A stretch of 34,594 nucleotides of DNA, taken from positions 1-34,594 of the IMG/VR virus record IMGVR_UViG_3300043465_000643. One strand, 5' to 3'. Below the pieces are notes generated by a model. That model searched no databases. It was not told where the DNA came from and was given only the letters and a program-made list of their open reading frames with translations. The position numbers were made by a program, and so were the translations under genes. The DNA is from a virus. Positions 33,531 to 34,594 of the stretch are shown one piece after another. Positions within the stretch are counted from its first letter, which is position 1. Every line of letters starts with the position of its first letter.

Positions 33531-34594
33531 ATGGCAGGAGAAGAAACCGGTGGAATAGGTGATATGGCGGGAAAAATGGGAAAAGAATTAGGTAAAGCAT
33601 TTACCGATAATTTTAACCCCGCTGTTATTCTAGAGACATTAAGACAAGTTGATGATGGTGCGGCTAAAGTATTAGGTACGTTTGGTGCTAGTAGAGAGGC
33701 GGTTGCGGCTATTAGACAAAACCTTGCGAATGCGATTCCGGATGTTACTGAATTAGGTGGTGGTTTTGAAGAAATTCTTCGAATCCAACAGGATGTCTCA
33801 TCAACATTAGGAAAAAATTTAGTTTTATCTACCGACGCTTTCAAAGAGATGTATTCAACAATGAAGGCTTCCGGTCAAGACGCATCAACAATTACTAAAT
33901 CGTTTAAAGATGTTGGTATATCTGTTTATGATGCCACAAAACAAATGGGTGATGTTGTTAATATTGCAAGAGCGTCCGGTGTCAACGCAAGTGCGGTTTC
34001 AGGACAGGTGCTACAAAATATGGAGGCTCTTAACAAATATAATTTTGAAGGGGGTGTTCAAGGATTGGCAAAAATGGCCGCACAAGCAACGAGTTTAAGA
34101 ATTGATATGAAAGATTCGTTGGCTTTTGCAGAAAAAGTTTTTGACCCTGAAGGTGCTATTAATATGGCCGCGTCAATGCAACGATTAGGTGTTGCTCAAA
34201 GTGATTTGTTAGACCCATTAAGAATGATGGACTTAGCTCAAAATGACCCTGGAGAGTTACAAAACCAAATTGCCAAAATGTCTCAACAATTCGTTCAATT
34301 GAAAAAAGACGGTACCGGTTTTGAGATTATGCCGGGGGCTAAACGTCAAATGAGAGAGATTGAAAAAGAAATGGGATTACCATTAGGTCAATTATCTAAA
34401 ATGGCGTTAGCAAGTGCTGATTTGGACGATAAGATGAAGAAGATTAAGTTCCCTACAGCAACTGACGAACAAAAAACAATGATTGCCAATATGGCGGAAA
34501 TGAAAGGTGGTCAATATGTTGTTAATTTTACAGATAAAGATGGTAAAGCTCAAGAAAAGGCGGTATCTGAATTAAATCCTGACGATATGCTGGC
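33531..34594 (+). CDS. Tape-measure-like tail protein, 3'-truncated by the window
   Basis: ATG 33531 opens a frame with no stop to the window end: 354 codons are visible. The visible part is largely helical and rich in Ala, Met, Gly and Gln (MAGEETGGIGDMAGKMGKEL; SREAVAAIRQNLANA; DMKDSLAFAEKVFDPEGAINM), with repeated coiled-coil-like stretches. This, plus its place right after the chaperone-like gene with the probable frameshift, is the standard setting for a tail tape-measure protein, which sets tail length and threads the tail tube. No transmembrane segment is evident in the visible part. The minus-strand frame at 33509-33844 is an artefact of this gene. Confidence 0.7.
   Translation, partial: MAGEETGGIGDMAGKMGKELGKAFTDNFNPAVILETLRQVDDGAAKVLGTFGASREAVAAIRQNLANAIPDVTELGGGFEEILRIQQDVSSTLGKNLVLSTDAFKEMYSTMKASGQDASTITKSFKDVGISVYDATKQMGDVVNIARASGVNASAVSGQVLQNMEALNKYNFEGGVQGLAKMAAQATSLRIDMKDSLAFAEKVFDPEGAINMAASMQRLGVAQSDLLDPLRMMDLAQNDPGELQNQIAKMSQQFVQLKKDGTGFEIMPGAKRQMREIEKEMGLPLGQLSKMALASADLDDKMKKIKFPTATDEQKTMIANMAEMKGGQYVVNFTDKDGKAQEKAVSELNPDDML

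Noticed and set aside
33509-33844. 111-residue minus-strand frame
   Set aside because: It runs antisense to the tape-measure-like gene, which is open for over 1 kb with good coding character.

Overview
The window is about 34.6 kb of AT-rich, densely coding DNA from a tailed phage with a contractile tail (T4-like myovirus), probably a large one. The evidence is a T4-type tail module in order: neck-like proteins, a probable tail-completion protein, a gp18-type sheath, a gp19-type tube, a probable hub/tail-assembly chaperone and the start of a tape-measure-like protein. A family B DNA polymerase and an SNF2 helicase lie beside it. No integrase, transposase, rRNA, tRNA or CRISPR array was seen. 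Almost no start codon has a purine-rich Shine-Dalgarno box; leaders are A/T-rich instead. This fits a Bacteroidota-type host, but that is inference only.

Region 1 (1-15075) is a co-directional glycan-enzyme island. It holds GT-B and GT-A glycosyltransferases (including GT10-, GT25-, HtrL/YibB- and Skp1-GlcNAc-transferase-like proteins), three SAM-dependent methyltransferase domains, a GDPD-like protein, and a HAD phosphatase fused to a nucleotidyltransferase. Many genes overlap by 1-4 bases, which suggests operons. Two adhesin or fibre-like proteins with Thr-Pro-rich stalks lie inside (3600-5777) and at the end (15115-16974) of the island. A working idea is that the island builds a glycan on these mucin-like stalks or elsewhere on the virion; altering the host surface is the main alternative.

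Region 2 (16977-24399) starts with a 45-residue gene and a 236-base gap carrying a good sigma70-like promoter, followed by DNA polymerase B on the plus strand. A bidirectional terminator (20144-20176) separates it from a convergent minus-strand block: SNF2 helicase, PD-(D/E)XK-like nuclease, gp13-like neck protein and a small unknown gene.

Region 3 (24422-34594) is the plus-strand neck and tail module. It is interrupted by a 54-residue minus-strand gene (27081-27245) and a HAD-type phosphatase between sheath and tube. The sheath is about twice the usual length because of a large insertion. The gene after the tube appears to continue into another frame at a TTTTTTCGG site, as expected for a frameshifted tail-assembly chaperone.

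The octamer TATTTATA, or a variant in its last base, sits a short distance upstream of most operon heads in regions 2-3 and of both fibre genes, always in the same orientation relative to the gene. It is the reverse complement of the T4 late-promoter box and is the best candidate for an unfamiliar regulatory signal here.
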